Assembly: GCF_007744515.1 (NCBI RefSeq)
Contig: NZ_CP036268.1
Coordinates: 1,961,712 to 2,025,711, forward strand
Length of the DNA: 64,000 nucleotides
From: Stratiformator vulcanicus
Lineage (GTDB): Bacteria > Planctomycetota > Planctomycetia > Planctomycetales > Planctomycetaceae
Reading direction: 5' to 3'
Shown one piece after another: positions 19,229-28,763 of this stretch (positions within the stretch are counted from its first letter, which is position 1; each line of letters starts with the position of its first letter). Under the pieces are notes generated by a model, which was not told where the DNA came from, did no database searches, and saw only the letters and a list, made by a program, of their open reading frames with translations. Position numbers and translations under genes: made by a program.

Positions 19229-20938
19229 TCAGCTTTTTCTCAGCAGCTTCTGGAACTGCTTGAGCGTCCGAGTGTTGGCGACGTCAGATTTCGTCAGCCA
19301 GCTGCGGCGGGCCTGGTCGACACCGAGTTGCATGTTGGCCAGACCACGCGTGCTGTGGGCGTCGGTGTTGATCACGAGCGGGATGCCGTGCTCGCAGGCG
19401 GCTTTGGCGCGAACGTCGTCAAGGTCGAGCCGTTCGGGGCCGGCATTAATCTCCAGTAGAACGCCGTGCTCCTTCGCGGCGGCGAAGAACTCGCCGAAGT
19501 CGATCTCGGCTTCGGGTCGCTTTTCAAGAATGCGACCGGTCGGGTGGCCGATCGCGTGGACGTGAGGATTTTCGATGGCCGCGAGCAACCGCTTCATGAT
19601 TTGCTTGCTCGGTTGCTTGAGGCCGTAGTGCAGGACTGCGATCACCCAGTCGCCTTCGCTGAGTACCTCATCGTCAAGATCGAGCGTCGCGTCTTCGAGA
19701 ATATCGCACTCGATGCCTTTGAGAACCTCGATTCCATCAAGGTCGGCATTGATCTCGTCGATTTCTTTCCAATGCTTGCGCAGCCGTTTCGCGTCCAGCC
19801 CGTTGGCCATGCTTACCCGTTTGGAGTGATCGGTGATTGCGATGTAGTCGAGACCGCGCTGCTTGGCGGCTTCGGCCATCTCGCGGATCGAGTTTTTGCC
19901 GTCGGAAGCGGTCGTGTGCATGTGCAGGTCGCCGCGGATGTCGGACAGCTCGATCAAATCGGGCAGTTCACCCGCTTCGGCGGCCTCGAACTCACCGCGG
20001 TCTTCGCGAAGTTCGGGCGGAATCCACCGCAGGTCGACCGCCTCGAAGACTTCTTCCTCGGTCGCGCCGGCGATCCGCTCATCTCCACGAAAGACGCCGT
20101 ACTCATTGATCTTGAGGTCGCGTTCCTGGCCCCGGCGGCGGACGCGCACATTGTGAGCCTTCGATCCGGTAAAGTAGTGCATCGCCGCGCCGTACGATTG
20201 CTCGGGAACCACTCGGAGGTCGAGTTCGAGATCGTTTTCCAACCGGACCCGCATCTTCGTATCGCCGCGGGAGAGGGTTTCGACAACGATCTCGTGATCC
20301 GCCAGCGTGTCCATTGCCACCTTCGATTCCTTGGCGGTGACAAGGACGTCGAGATCGCCCACGGTTTCTCGGCGCCGGCGATAGCTGCCCGCAGGCGAGA
20401 CCTGATCGATCCCGTCGGCTGCGCGAAGTGTTTCGAGGATCGGCTCCAACATGTTTCGGGCATCGACCCGCAAGAAGCGACGGTCCGAGACGCGGTCAAT
20501 GTTTGCCAGAATCTTCTCAGCGGTTTTTTTGCCGAAGCCCTTGAGCGAGGCCACGTCGCCCGACTCGGCTGCCGCTTGCAACTGATCGAGGTCGGTGACG
20601 CCGAGTTCCTTCCAGAGCGTCGCCGCTTTCTTCGGACCGAGGCCATCGATCCGCAGGACGTCCAACACGCCGGGGGGAACTCGCTGCTTGAGTTCCTGAA
20701 GCTGCTTGAGCTCTCCTTCATTGACCAGAGCCGTCAGTTTCTCAGCCAGGTCTTTGCCGATGTTGGGGAGCTCCTCGAGGTCTTCACCTCGCTCGACCAT
20801 GTCGCTGAGCGATTGCGTCAACGACTCGATCGTGCGGGCGGCGTTGCGGTAGGCCCGCACTCGGAACGAGTTCGCGCCTTCCAGTTCGAGCAGGTCGGCA
20901 ACGTCGTTGAGTTTCTCGGCAATCGTCGGATTCTGCAC
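19229..20938 (-). CDS. polX: DNA polymerase/3'-5' exonuclease PolX
   Basis: Family X repair polymerase fused to a PHP nuclease, acting in gap filling and base excision repair. GTG 20938 was chosen because AGAAGG lies 6 bp upstream and the resulting protein (569 residues) matches the B. subtilis length. Order: N-terminal 8-kDa domain with helix-hairpin-helix motifs (LPNIGKDLAEKL, IDGLGPKKAATL, LKGFGKKTAEKIL); palm domain with the metal Asp pair in GDLDVLVT; and the PHP domain with RGDLHMHTTASDG, HAIGHPTGRIL and LVINTDAHSTRG. All metal-binding motifs look intact. Confidence 0.95.
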   Translation of the reverse strand: MQNPTIAEKLNDVADLLELEGANSFRVRAYRNAARTIESLTQSLSDMVERGEDLEELPNIGKDLAEKLTALVNEGELKQLQELKQRVPPGVLDVLRIDGLGPKKAATLWKELGVTDLDQLQAAAESGDVASLKGFGKKTAEKILANIDRVSDRRFLRVDARNMLEPILETLRAADGIDQVSPAGSYRRRRETVGDLDVLVTAKESKVAMDTLADHEIVVETLSRGDTKMRVRLENDLELDLRVVPEQSYGAAMHYFTGSKAHNVRVRRRGQERDLKINEYGVFRGDERIAGATEEEVFEAVDLRWIPPELREDRGEFEAAEAGELPDLIELSDIRGDLHMHTTASDGKNSIREMAEAAKQRGLDYIAITDHSKRVSMANGLDAKRLRKHWKEIDEINADLDGIEVLKGIECDILEDATLDLDDEVLSEGDWVIAVLHYGLKQPSKQIMKRLLAAIENPHVHAIGHPTGRILEKRPEAEIDFGEFFAAAKEHGVLLEINAGPERLDLDDVRAKAACEHGIPLVINTDAHSTRGLANMQLGVDQARRSWLTKSDVANTRTLKQFQKLLRKS

Positions 20939-21053
20939 CGCGGACCTTCTGCTTCGATAAGGGCTGACTCGCGCCGGAACAATCTCCGGCATCAGCCACA
21001 TCATAAGCAGTTCGCCGCGAGAAAACGCAGCGTGACACCCCTGCCGGACCGGT

Positions 21054-22022
21054 CTACTTCGCTTCGGCGTACCCGATCAGGGTGATGTCGCTGTCTGCAC
21101 CGAATCCGTCCTGCCACGGCCGCACGGCTGCGAGTCGGGGAGCCCGAAATCGCGAAGCCTGTTCGCGGCGGATCAGGAACGCAGAAGGTCCAAGCTCCGG
21201 CCCGCGACGAAGGGGCTGTTCCCAGATGTTGGCGTTTTCGATGTCTAGTTCTGCGGGCAACTCATCAACCGGGTCATTCAAGTCGATCTCGGGCGTATCG
21301 ATCCGAGGGTCGAGACTGTCGGGATCAGGAGCCCGCTCCTTCTGCGGAATCGGCTTGAAGGCATCGAACGTATCAAGCCCGTCATCGGCTCCGCGATCAA
21401 AGCGGTCAAAGCCATCTTCGCGGGGCCGCCCCAAGTCGTCATCGAGTGGATTGGGACGCGTTTCACTATCAAATGTCCGATTCGGGGGCGGATCGCGGGG
21501 CGGTAGAGATTGGGGTTCCGGCTCCGGTTCCGGCTTTAAATCGTCCGGCCCGTAGTTCACGCCGCAATTGCCGTTGGGACAGTTACCTGACGCGCAGCCG
21601 TTGCAGCATGCGTTGCAACCGCATGATCCCGGACAGCAGGACGACACGGCCGCGGGGTAGAACGATGTGCTCGGATAGTAGGAGGTGGAGCCGTAACCGG
21701 CATACGAAGTCGTCGGACCGTAATACGAGGCCGTCGTGCCGTAGTAGGGCGATGCTCCGAACAGAGTCGGCCCGTAGTAAGACGTCGTCGTCCCGAAATA
21801 GGAACCGACGTCGAACAGCGAAGGCCCGTAGTAGGAGGTCGAACCGAAGCCGCCACCGTAGCCATAACCGCCGCCGTAAACGGTCGGGCCGAACAAGGTG
21901 GTCGTTGTCGGGCGGACAAACGTCGGATATGCGGAGCCGCAGCACTGCGCGTTCGCTCCGGTCGCCGCGCCGAGCGTCAGCACCGCACTTACCATCCCTA
22001 AAATACCGGCCATCCGGGTCAT
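21054..22022 (-). CDS. Secreted Tyr/Gly-rich and Cys-rich modular protein
   Basis: 322 residues with a signal peptide (VLTLGAATGANA). Residues 45-125 hold degenerate repeats of SYYGPTLFG and PYYGTTA. A Cys cluster follows (SCCPGSCGCNACCNGC, about 128-143), then a Pro/Asp-rich acidic region (about 155-265) and a C-terminal segment with less bias. Low-complexity Tyr-Gly stretches and paired Cys suggest a structural envelope or matrix protein that can be cross-linked, but function is unknown. Codon use is like the neighbours. It is divergent from the small zinc-ribbon gene. Confidence 0.7.
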   Translation of the reverse strand: MTRMAGILGMVSAVLTLGAATGANAQCCGSAYPTFVRPTTTTLFGPTVYGGGYGYGGGFGSTSYYGPSLFDVGSYFGTTTSYYGPTLFGASPYYGTTASYYGPTTSYAGYGSTSYYPSTSFYPAAVSSCCPGSCGCNACCNGCASGNCPNGNCGVNYGPDDLKPEPEPEPQSLPPRDPPPNRTFDSETRPNPLDDDLGRPREDGFDRFDRGADDGLDTFDAFKPIPQKERAPDPDSLDPRIDTPEIDLNDPVDELPAELDIENANIWEQPLRRGPELGPSAFLIRREQASRFRAPRLAAVRPWQDGFGADSDITLIGYAEAK

Positions 22023-22368
22023 GATCGTTCTCTCCGCGTTCGATCGTTCATCAACTCGATTTGTTGTACCGGTGGGTCGAGAGGACTGTCAAACATGGAG
22101 TTTCCGGATCAATCGATTCCATGGGAACAGCGCCGCCCCCGGCAATTCGACTGTTGTATCCGCCCTAGACTTCCAAGTCACCTCATTTTGACAAATCAGT
22201 TGCGATACGGAGGAATTTTCCGAATAAAAACTCGCAAAATCGGATCGACCATCTTGCACGTGGGTGGTTCGCCGAAATACAACGTGCGGGTCTCGCATGA
22301 TGCGAGGAGAGGCGACCGACCTGTTCAGGTCGCGTCACACAATTTGACAACGCACTGGAGGCTCAAGG
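22023..22368. other. Divergent intergenic region
   Basis: No gene seen. It must hold the promoters of the Tyr/Gly-rich protein (leftward) and the zinc-ribbon gene (rightward). AT-rich patches lie near 22190-22250. I see no clear operator. Confidence 0.4.
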
Positions 22369-22686
22369 ATGAGCAACTTGCGTGTATTCGCCGGCCCCGA
22401 CGTGGCCGAAGACGAGTGGACCGACACGTGCTCCCTTTATGAGGAGCCGGATGTCATCCCTTTCGAGGCGATCCTGAATCGCTTGAAGCCCGATGCAAAC
22501 CTCACCCCGGTGGCCCGGGCGAAAGCGTTGCATCGCAATCGGCAGTGCCCCTGTTGCGACCACCCGGTCGTCGACCCGGTGTTTCTGTCCGATGGCGTAC
22601 GCGACGGCACGGGCGATTTTATCCCCGGCACCGCCACCCTCGTCGGCTTCCACTGCCGCGAGTGCAACTGGGAATGGCCCGCTTAA
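22369..22686 (+). CDS. Small protein with a CxxC-type zinc ribbon
   Basis: 105 residues starting MSNLRVFAGPD, with a good Shine-Dalgarno (GGAGGCTCAAGG) just before the ATG. The motif QCPCCDHPV near residue 60 and FHCRECNWEW near the C-terminus give four Cys for a zinc ribbon. It has no signal peptide. Function unknown; a nucleic-acid or protein-binding role is possible. Confidence 0.65.
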   Translation: MSNLRVFAGPDVAEDEWTDTCSLYEEPDVIPFEAILNRLKPDANLTPVARAKALHRNRQCPCCDHPVVDPVFLSDGVRDGTGDFIPGTATLVGFHCRECNWEWPA

Positions 22687-22764
22687 GCTGAGCGATCGGA
22701 GATCGGAAATAGGGGATGAGGTCGAGACTCATCCCCGATCACCTCTCTTACATCACCGGGCAAA

Positions 22765-23712
22765 CTACGAAGCTTCGCGGAATCGCAGGCTTGGCTTCTC
22801 GATTGTCACGACGGTATTTGCCGGGACCGAACGCGTCAGCGTGACGCCGGCGCCGATGACTGAGCCGCTGCCGATGACGACATCGCCCCCGAGAATCGAA
22901 GCGCTGGAGTAAATAATCACTCCCTCTTCGACGGTCGGGTGTCGTTTTTCGCCGCGGACGAGTTCGCCGTCCGGGCCTTTGGGGAACGATTTCGCTCCGA
23001 GTGTCACGCCCTGATAAATCTTCACGTTGTCGGCGATCTCGCAGGTCTCGCCGATCACGACGCCGGTGCCGTGATCGATGAAGAAGGACCGGCCGATCTG
23101 AGCGCCGGGGTGGATATCAATCCCCGTCTGCCGGTGGGCCCATTCAGTCAACATGCGAGGGACGATCGGGATTTCGAGCCGGTATAGCTCGTGGGCGAGA
23201 CGCTGGATTGTGATCGCTTCAAACCCGGGATAGCAGAAGACGATTTCATCGGTACTGGCGGCAGCGGGGTCGCCGTCGTAGGCGGCGCGGGCATCGGCCA
23301 TTAACGTTTCGCGCAGTTGCGGCAGGGTCTCCAAAAAGGCGATCGCGCGTTCCTGGCCGATCCGCTCGAAGTCGGTTGTCGTCTCGACCGTGCCTCTCTT
23401 CTCACAATCCGTTCTCGTCGACTGGTCGTGTGCGTGGCGAAGGGCCCGGCACAATTGCTCGGTCATGCGGTCGTGCAATGAATCGACGAGATCACCGACA
23501 TAGTAGCCGACGTTCGCCCAGTGCAGGTTTTGTCTCCCGCGGTAACCGGGAAAGAGCACTTCCTTGAGATCCCGGACGATGCCGAAGACTTCCTTGGAAC
23601 TGGGGAGCGGGCAGTGCGCGAGGTGATGGATCAGATCGAGGTCGTGATAGGAAGCCACGATCCGATCGGTCAATTCGGGCAACTGCTCTTTTCGGCGGAA
23701 GTCACTGGCCAT
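22765..23712 (-). CDS. cysE: Serine O-acetyltransferase
   Basis: Acetylates L-serine with acetyl-CoA, the first step of cysteine synthesis. It has 315 residues from ATG 23712, with GGAGA just upstream; an in-frame extension to 23850 lacks support. The long N-terminal helical part (1-190) is of the EpsC type. The left-handed beta-helix with hexapeptide repeats includes [40 protein letters not shown] and [17 protein letters not shown]. The catalytic Asp-His pair is in FFIDHGTG. No cysK gene is adjacent. Confidence 0.92.
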   Translation of the reverse strand: MASDFRRKEQLPELTDRIVASYHDLDLIHHLAHCPLPSSKEVFGIVRDLKEVLFPGYRGRQNLHWANVGYYVGDLVDSLHDRMTEQLCRALRHAHDQSTRTDCEKRGTVETTTDFERIGQERAIAFLETLPQLRETLMADARAAYDGDPAAASTDEIVFCYPGFEAITIQRLAHELYRLEIPIVPRMLTEWAHRQTGIDIHPGAQIGRSFFIDHGTGVVIGETCEIADNVKIYQGVTLGAKSFPKGPDGELVRGEKRHPTVEEGVIIYSSASILGGDVVIGSGSVIGAGVTLTRSVPANTVVTIEKPSLRFREAS

Positions 23713-24094
23713 CAAAGTTCTCCGAAGTGAAATCCTGCGCCGCGTTGCACACGAATCAAAAGGTTGTAAGCCGATCGCCGCTCGAGCCGCAATCGATCGA
23801 GACATTCTTCGAGCGGTCCGCCCGCCGGTCCGCTCGTCAACGGACTGCAATCAGCCCGGCTTGGTTCGGACTTGGCGCGCAAGGCACTCGCTGCATCCGA
23901 CACACCCATGGTAGGCGCTGCTGGAAAAATCGTCATTTCCGCGCCAGTTGCTCCAGCCCGATTCCAAAGCGTCGGTCGGATGTCCGAACCAAGCTCGATT
24001 CGACGCCGGTCGGCCTTTGCGTAAATGAAAGAAAGCGGCCACGCCGATAAATCGAGAGGATCAGCCCGCGTCTTTTCGCTTTCGACGGATCGCT
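23713..24094. other. Divergent intergenic region
   Basis: No gene with good support. A 74-codon leftward reading frame (23712-23936) ends in TGATG overlapping the cysE start, but its composition is not persuasive. Promoters for cysE and for the HD-GYP-like gene should lie here. Confidence 0.4.
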
Positions 24095-25120
24095 ATGCCC
24101 ACTTCGCGCGCGAAGGAAGAGCCCGCAAGGCACGTCGGTGATGTCGCCGAGCCGGCCCATTCCCCAAGCGAAGGCCGACGATCCGACGTTTGGCGACGAC
24201 AGTCGATGCTGGTTGAACAATTCGAGGAATTCAGCAGCTTGCTCGACGCAGCGCTGCACCCGCTGCTGCAATTGACGCCGTCGGCCCCGCAGAAATTGCG
24301 CAATCTGGCCCGACGAATCCTCGTAGCCGTGCATGACGCGGATCGGCCGGAAAGCCTGTTCCCGACCGTTCCCTTCTCGGCTGATCATCTCGACAAACGC
24401 CGACAAACGTTGCTGCGTTCGGTCGCCGGGGCGATGCTGATCGGTTGGTTCGAAACGCATTTTCAACGACTCGACAGCGAGGTCGAAGATTCGGTCGTCG
24501 CCTTGTTGCTTAGAGACGTTGCTCTACTGACCCCTCTGGCCGCCAAGCGACCGACGACACACCACGCCCGACTCAGCCGCGCGATCGTCTCGAAGGTCGA
24601 ACATTTGCCGGTTGCGCAAAGTCAGGCGATCGGTCGACATCACGAACGGCTCGATGGCACGGGCGAACCTTTGGGCCTCGCTCGCTGGCAATTGAGCCGT
24701 TCTGATCGCGCATTCATGCTCATCGATCGACTTGTCGAACTCTGGGATGAAGCAGGCTCAGCGGTCGGTGATGACATCGCGGCGGCTGACGCGATCGGGC
24801 CATTGCGGCGTGCGAATGCGATCTTGTACGGCGAATCCCGGCGAGGCGAATTCGACCTGACGCTCGCGCTGAATCTAACGCGCAGTCTTGGCTTTCAAGT
24901 GCCTTCGGGCGTCGGAATTGTCGATCGCGATCCGATCTGGTTCGGGCTCTCGTCCGCCGGGGCCAAACGATTTCGGCTCGATGCCGCTCACGAGCAGGTC
25001 GGCCGACCGCACTTCGATTCCGAACGCTCACGCGGGGAAAGTTCGCAGGACCGATTGCCACATTCGGTCCATGCGCGCCGTCCCCGAAGACACCGGGCGA
25101 AAGGGGCGGAAAGCTCTTGA
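24095..25120 (+). CDS. Degenerate HD-GYP-like protein
   Basis: 341 residues. Residues 130-230 follow the HD-GYP layout: [13 protein letters not shown] at the place of LHDIGKIGIPD, then [20 protein letters not shown] at the place of HHERxDGxGYP. The His of the HD pair is replaced by Arg, and GYP is GEP, so cyclic-di-GMP hydrolysis is doubtful; it may be a sensor or binding protein. The C-terminal 40 residues are Arg/His-rich. The stop codon overlaps the TTG start of the CPBP gene (TTGA, 25117-25120), so the two are translationally coupled. Confidence 0.7.
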   Translation: MPTSRAKEEPARHVGDVAEPAHSPSEGRRSDVWRRQSMLVEQFEEFSSLLDAALHPLLQLTPSAPQKLRNLARRILVAVHDADRPESLFPTVPFSADHLDKRRQTLLRSVAGAMLIGWFETHFQRLDSEVEDSVVALLLRDVALLTPLAAKRPTTHHARLSRAIVSKVEHLPVAQSQAIGRHHERLDGTGEPLGLARWQLSRSDRAFMLIDRLVELWDEAGSAVGDDIAAADAIGPLRRANAILYGESRRGEFDLTLALNLTRSLGFQVPSGVGIVDRDPIWFGLSSAGAKRFRLDAAHEQVGRPHFDSERSRGESSQDRLPHSVHARRPRRHRAKGAESS

Positions 25121-25950
25121 GTACCGCCGTCGTCAATACCGCCGAAAAATCGCCGGCCCGCGACAGCGCGGAGCTTGCCGGCGAGGGGACCGAATACTGG
25201 GAGCAGACCCGGCGACCGTTTCCGTGCCTGCTATTTCTGGCACCGTTGCTCGTTCTCTACGAATTCGGCGTACTCTGGCTCGGCGGGAACGATGCCGCCA
25301 TGCTGCGGAACGCGGCCGATTCGTGGGTTCGAGGGATGCTCTACGATGTCGGCCTGCGGCACATGTTCGCGTTGCCCGTCATCGTCGCGGGGCTGCTATT
25401 GCTTTGGAATTTCTACGGATATTTTGACTGGCGCTGTCGAGCCGACACCTTACTGGGAATGGCCGCCGAGAGCGTGCTGTTCGCGTTTGTGTTGGTTATC
25501 TTAGGCCAAGTAATTGAAGTGTTGTTTCGAGGCGCGGGGATGGCCACGATCTCCGTGGCGGCCGGTCCCGCGGCGGCTGGTCATTCGGAAGTCAGTGCGA
25601 CGATCTTGCCGAGGGCACTCGCCTTTGTGGGGGCCGGGATCTACGAGGAAGTACTCTTCCGCCTGCTGCTCTTGCCGGCATTTTATCTTGGTTTTCGAGC
25701 GATGCAGGCGGGGGTGCTCGGCTCGACGATCCTTGCCGTCCTCGCAAGCAGCCTCGCGTTTTCGCTGGCCCATTACGTCGGCCCCGCTGGTGAGTCGATC
25801 GTGCCTTTCACTTTCCTGTTTCGCACGTTGGCGGGAATCTTCTTCGCCACGCTGTTTTTTGCGCGAGGGTTCGGCATCACGGTCGGGGCGCACGCCGTTT
25901 ACGATCTCATCGTCGGGGTGTTGCTCGCCGGTTCGCGCGGTGAATTTTGA
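25117..25950 (+). CDS. CPBP-family intramembrane glutamic protease
   Basis: 277 residues, TTG start overlapping the upstream stop, with GGCGGAAAG before it. Several membrane helices are present (for example [16 protein letters not shown] and [20 protein letters not shown]). The CPBP/Abi motifs are visible in order: EExxxR in [12 protein letters not shown], FxxxH in AFSLAHYVG and a final HxxxD in [11 protein letters not shown]. Family members are intramembrane proteases (Rce1-like) and include bacteriocin-immunity proteins. Here it is coupled to a degenerate HD-GYP-like protein, a pairing I do not recognise. Confidence 0.85.
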   Translation: MSTAVVNTAEKSPARDSAELAGEGTEYWEQTRRPFPCLLFLAPLLVLYEFGVLWLGGNDAAMLRNAADSWVRGMLYDVGLRHMFALPVIVAGLLLLWNFYGYFDWRCRADTLLGMAAESVLFAFVLVILGQVIEVLFRGAGMATISVAAGPAAAGHSEVSATILPRALAFVGAGIYEEVLFRLLLLPAFYLGFRAMQAGVLGSTILAVLASSLAFSLAHYVGPAGESIVPFTFLFRTLAGIFFATLFFARGFGITVGAHAVYDLIVGVLLAGSRGEF

Positions 25951-26083
25951 CGGGCCTCGCGTCTGACGAACCCCAAGTCTGGCGCGACAGTGACGGTCCA
26001 CTCGACCTCTGCCGCATTGCATCAGGCGCTGCGCTCGGCTGAAATTGATCAATCAGATCAATCCAGCCCATGCGAGAACATCG

Positions 26084-28408
26084 ATGACGCTCCGACTCGC
26101 GGCGACTTCGCTGCTTTGCACTTTCGTTTCATTGGCCGCTTCGGCCGAGGTCCCGCTCGCCGATGGAGCCGCCCTCGAGCAAATCGCCGACGGCTTCAAA
26201 TTTACCGAAGGGCCCGCCGCCGATGCCCAGGGAAATGTCTACTTCACCGACCAACCGAACAACCACATTCACCGGTGGGACGCAAAGACCGGTGAAGTGT
26301 CGTTGTGGATGAAATCCTCGGGGCGATCGAACGGCCTCTTCGTCGGCCCCGACGGTATGTTGTGGGCGTGTGCTGACGAGAAAAACGAGCTTTGGAAAAT
26401 CGATCCGGAGACCAAACAGCGGACGATCGTCGTCGGTCGAACCGACGGTAAACTGCTCAACGGCCCGAATGACCTCTGGGTCTCGCCGACGGGGGTGGCC
26501 TTCTTCACCGACCCGTACTTCCGCCGTCCTTACTGGGACCGCGGAAAGCAGGAGCAGAAGTCGCGGGACCTCTACCGGGTTGATCGGGACGGGAACGTGT
26601 CGAGAGTCGATAATGATCTGAAGCAGCCGAACGGCATCGTCGGTACCGCTGACGGCAAAACGCTCTACGTGGCCGATCCCGGTCGCCGGGTGGTGTTCGC
26701 CTACGATGTGAGCGACGACGGAACGCTCTCGAATCGCCGCCAATTCTGCAAAGCGGGATCGGACGGCATGACGCTCGACTCCGCCGGCAATCTCTATGTG
26801 ACCGGCAAGCCAGGTGTCACGGTCATTGGTCCCGACGGAGAGTCGCTGGGAGTCATCGCCGTTCCGCAGGGATGGACGGCGAACGTCTGTTTTGGGGGCA
26901 CCGAAGGCAAGACGCTCTTTATCACCGCAAGTAAAGCCGTCTACACCATTAAGATGAAAGTCGCCGGAGCGGGACGCGCAACGGCAGAGACTGTTTCGTC
27001 AAACACGCCCAAGGCGAGCAGTGACAATACAGCGAGCAGCGATAAAATTAAGGTGGAGGGCGAAACGTATCCTCCGATCCTCCCCGCCAACGATCCGGAC
27101 CGATTCGGCAGAAATATTCAGCGGACGATGTCGCTGCTTGCCGAAAGCACCCCCGAGCACCGCAATACGGTTCGCATTCTTTACTACGGTCAGTCGATCA
27201 CCGCGCAGGACTGGACCGATCTCGTCACTGCGGAATTAAAGAGTCGTTTTCCTCACGCGAATATCGTCGCCGAAGATCGGTCGATCGGGGGCTTTTCCTC
27301 TCAATACTTAATTCGCACGGCGGAGCACGATGTCGAATCGTTCCGCCCCGACCTCATTATCTTTCACGTCTACGGATCTCATGTCGAATATGAGAACCTC
27401 ATCAAACTCTACCGATCCCGAACCGCCGCTGAAGTCTTAATCCAGAACGACCATGCTAATACGTGGCCCAGGAAATTTAAGAACGGCAAGGACGGCCCGC
27501 TCGATTGGCCGCACATGATGAATGAAATCTTCCTGCCGAAATACGCGAAGCAGTATCAATGCGGCTTTGTGGACGTGCGTGGAGGATGGGTCAGCTATAT
27601 GGAAGAGTACGGCCTCGAACCACCCGCACTGCTTAAAGATGGCGTGCACTTGAACAAGCACGGGGAGTGGTTAATGGCCCAACTCGTTTCGAGATATCTG
27701 GTCCATCGACCTGAACTTGAACAGGGCGACCAAGGCTCTGTGACAACATTTATTCTCGGCGAAGACGTTGAGGTTGAAGGCTCAAAAGTCATGTTAACCT
27801 TCAGCGGAGATCGGGTCGACTTAATTCCCGTGGAGCCGAACCCCGGCTTGGCGAAACAGCTGCGGGTCTTAGTTGATGGTAAATCGCCCTCACAGTTTCA
27901 AGAGCTTTATGCCTTTACACGTCCGAGCAGCACGCACGACCGGATTTGGCCCGCCGTCATGCGGGTCGAGCACGACGCTCCGCTCGTCGTCGAAGACTGG
28001 CAATTGGAAGTCTTCGATGTCAAATCGAATGACGATTTTCGATTTCGAGTGAGTGGTTCGGTCACCGGCAACGATGGCGAAGGCCACAGCCGGAAAAAAT
28101 TTACGTCGAACTCGGGCCGGGTCGTGATCGAGCCGCAAGATTGGGTGTTCGCCCGGTCCGCCAAGTTAAGCAAGAAAAACCTGAGCGATGGCTGGGTCGT
28201 GCGGTGGAAGGCGATCCCGCAATTTGTTGACACATACACCCCTCCGTCTCCACAAAACTTCGATCCGACACTCGACAACGCAACCACTATCGCCGACGGG
28301 CTGCCTAACGGAGAACATACGTTGGAACTCATCGCAGAAGGCGGCGAGCAACCGATCCGAGCAATCCGAATCTACGACCCACCACTGAAAGCCGGGGCCG
28401 GAAATTAA
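26084..28408 (+). CDS. SMP-30/gluconolactonase fused to SGNH-hydrolase domain, secreted
   Basis: 774 residues from ATG 26084, with signal peptide MTLRLAATSLLCTFVSLAAS. Residues 25-300 are a SMP-30/gluconolactonase propeller (FTEGPAADAQGNVYFTD, LLNGPNDLWVSPTG, QPNGIVGTADGKTLYVADP), with metal-ligand Glu and Asn candidates in FTEGP and PND. After a Ser/Thr linker, residues about 350-560 form an SGNH/GDSL-type domain: block I is YYGQSIT (Gly-Gln-Ser) and block V DGVHLNKHGEW. Residues 560-774 are beta-rich, possibly carbohydrate-binding. A dual lactonase and esterase role on sugar polymers is inference. The gene stands alone. Confidence 0.85.
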   Translation: MTLRLAATSLLCTFVSLAASAEVPLADGAALEQIADGFKFTEGPAADAQGNVYFTDQPNNHIHRWDAKTGEVSLWMKSSGRSNGLFVGPDGMLWACADEKNELWKIDPETKQRTIVVGRTDGKLLNGPNDLWVSPTGVAFFTDPYFRRPYWDRGKQEQKSRDLYRVDRDGNVSRVDNDLKQPNGIVGTADGKTLYVADPGRRVVFAYDVSDDGTLSNRRQFCKAGSDGMTLDSAGNLYVTGKPGVTVIGPDGESLGVIAVPQGWTANVCFGGTEGKTLFITASKAVYTIKMKVAGAGRATAETVSSNTPKASSDNTASSDKIKVEGETYPPILPANDPDRFGRNIQRTMSLLAESTPEHRNTVRILYYGQSITAQDWTDLVTAELKSRFPHANIVAEDRSIGGFSSQYLIRTAEHDVESFRPDLIIFHVYGSHVEYENLIKLYRSRTAAEVLIQNDHANTWPRKFKNGKDGPLDWPHMMNEIFLPKYAKQYQCGFVDVRGGWVSYMEEYGLEPPALLKDGVHLNKHGEWLMAQLVSRYLVHRPELEQGDQGSVTTFILGEDVEVEGSKVMLTFSGDRVDLIPVEPNPGLAKQLRVLVDGKSPSQFQELYAFTRPSSTHDRIWPAVMRVEHDAPLVVEDWQLEVFDVKSNDDFRFRVSGSVTGNDGEGHSRKKFTSNSGRVVIEPQDWVFARSAKLSKKNLSDGWVVRWKAIPQFVDTYTPPSPQNFDPTLDNATTIADGLPNGEHTLELIAEGGEQPIRAIRIYDPPLKAGAGN

Positions 28409-28490
28409 TCGTGGATGATGCTCAACGCCGTCGAAACAATCTTTTGATTCTGCGGCAGCGTGAGGGCGCCGACCTTTTGGAAGCGGCCAC

Positions 28491-28675
28491 CCACCGTCCC
28501 TTCTCCTCTCGGGAGAAGGTGGCCGAAGGCCGGTTGAGGGGTCCACGGGGGCGGTCGCAGGGCGGCACTGGTGGATGCTCTGTAAGCATTCTTAAGTATC
28601 GCAACCGCGGCGCATATTTAAACCACCGCCCCATTCCCCTCACCCCAACCCTCTCCCCAGAGGAGAGGGGGCACA
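28491..28675. repeat. Composite palindromic repeat, one unit
   Basis: A single copy of the composite unit also found at 29925-30852. It starts with a CCTTCTCC/GGGAGAAGG hairpin next to GTGGCCGAAGGCCGG (near 28500-28545) and ends with the hairpin CCCTCTCCCCAGAGGAGAGG (near 28650). The middle holds GTATCGCAACCGCGGCG. It fills most of the 355-bp gap between two convergent genes. Confidence 0.75.
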
Positions 28676-28763
28676 TTCGTGCCTTTGACCCCCTGCGGCC
28701 GCCGTATAAATTATTAAGGTCTTCAACGGTTCGCACCAAATTCGCACCGAAGAACGATCATTG

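Noticed and set aside
19466-21085. 539-codon open frame on the + strand opposite polX
   Set aside because: It is antisense to a gene with intact PolX motifs. High GC with codon bias makes such shadow frames common; its translation has no family pattern.
23712-23936. 74-codon leftward frame ending TGATG at the cysE start
   Set aside because: The overlap is attractive, but composition is not protein-like in the first half and there is no Shine-Dalgarno or known family. It may deserve a conservation check.
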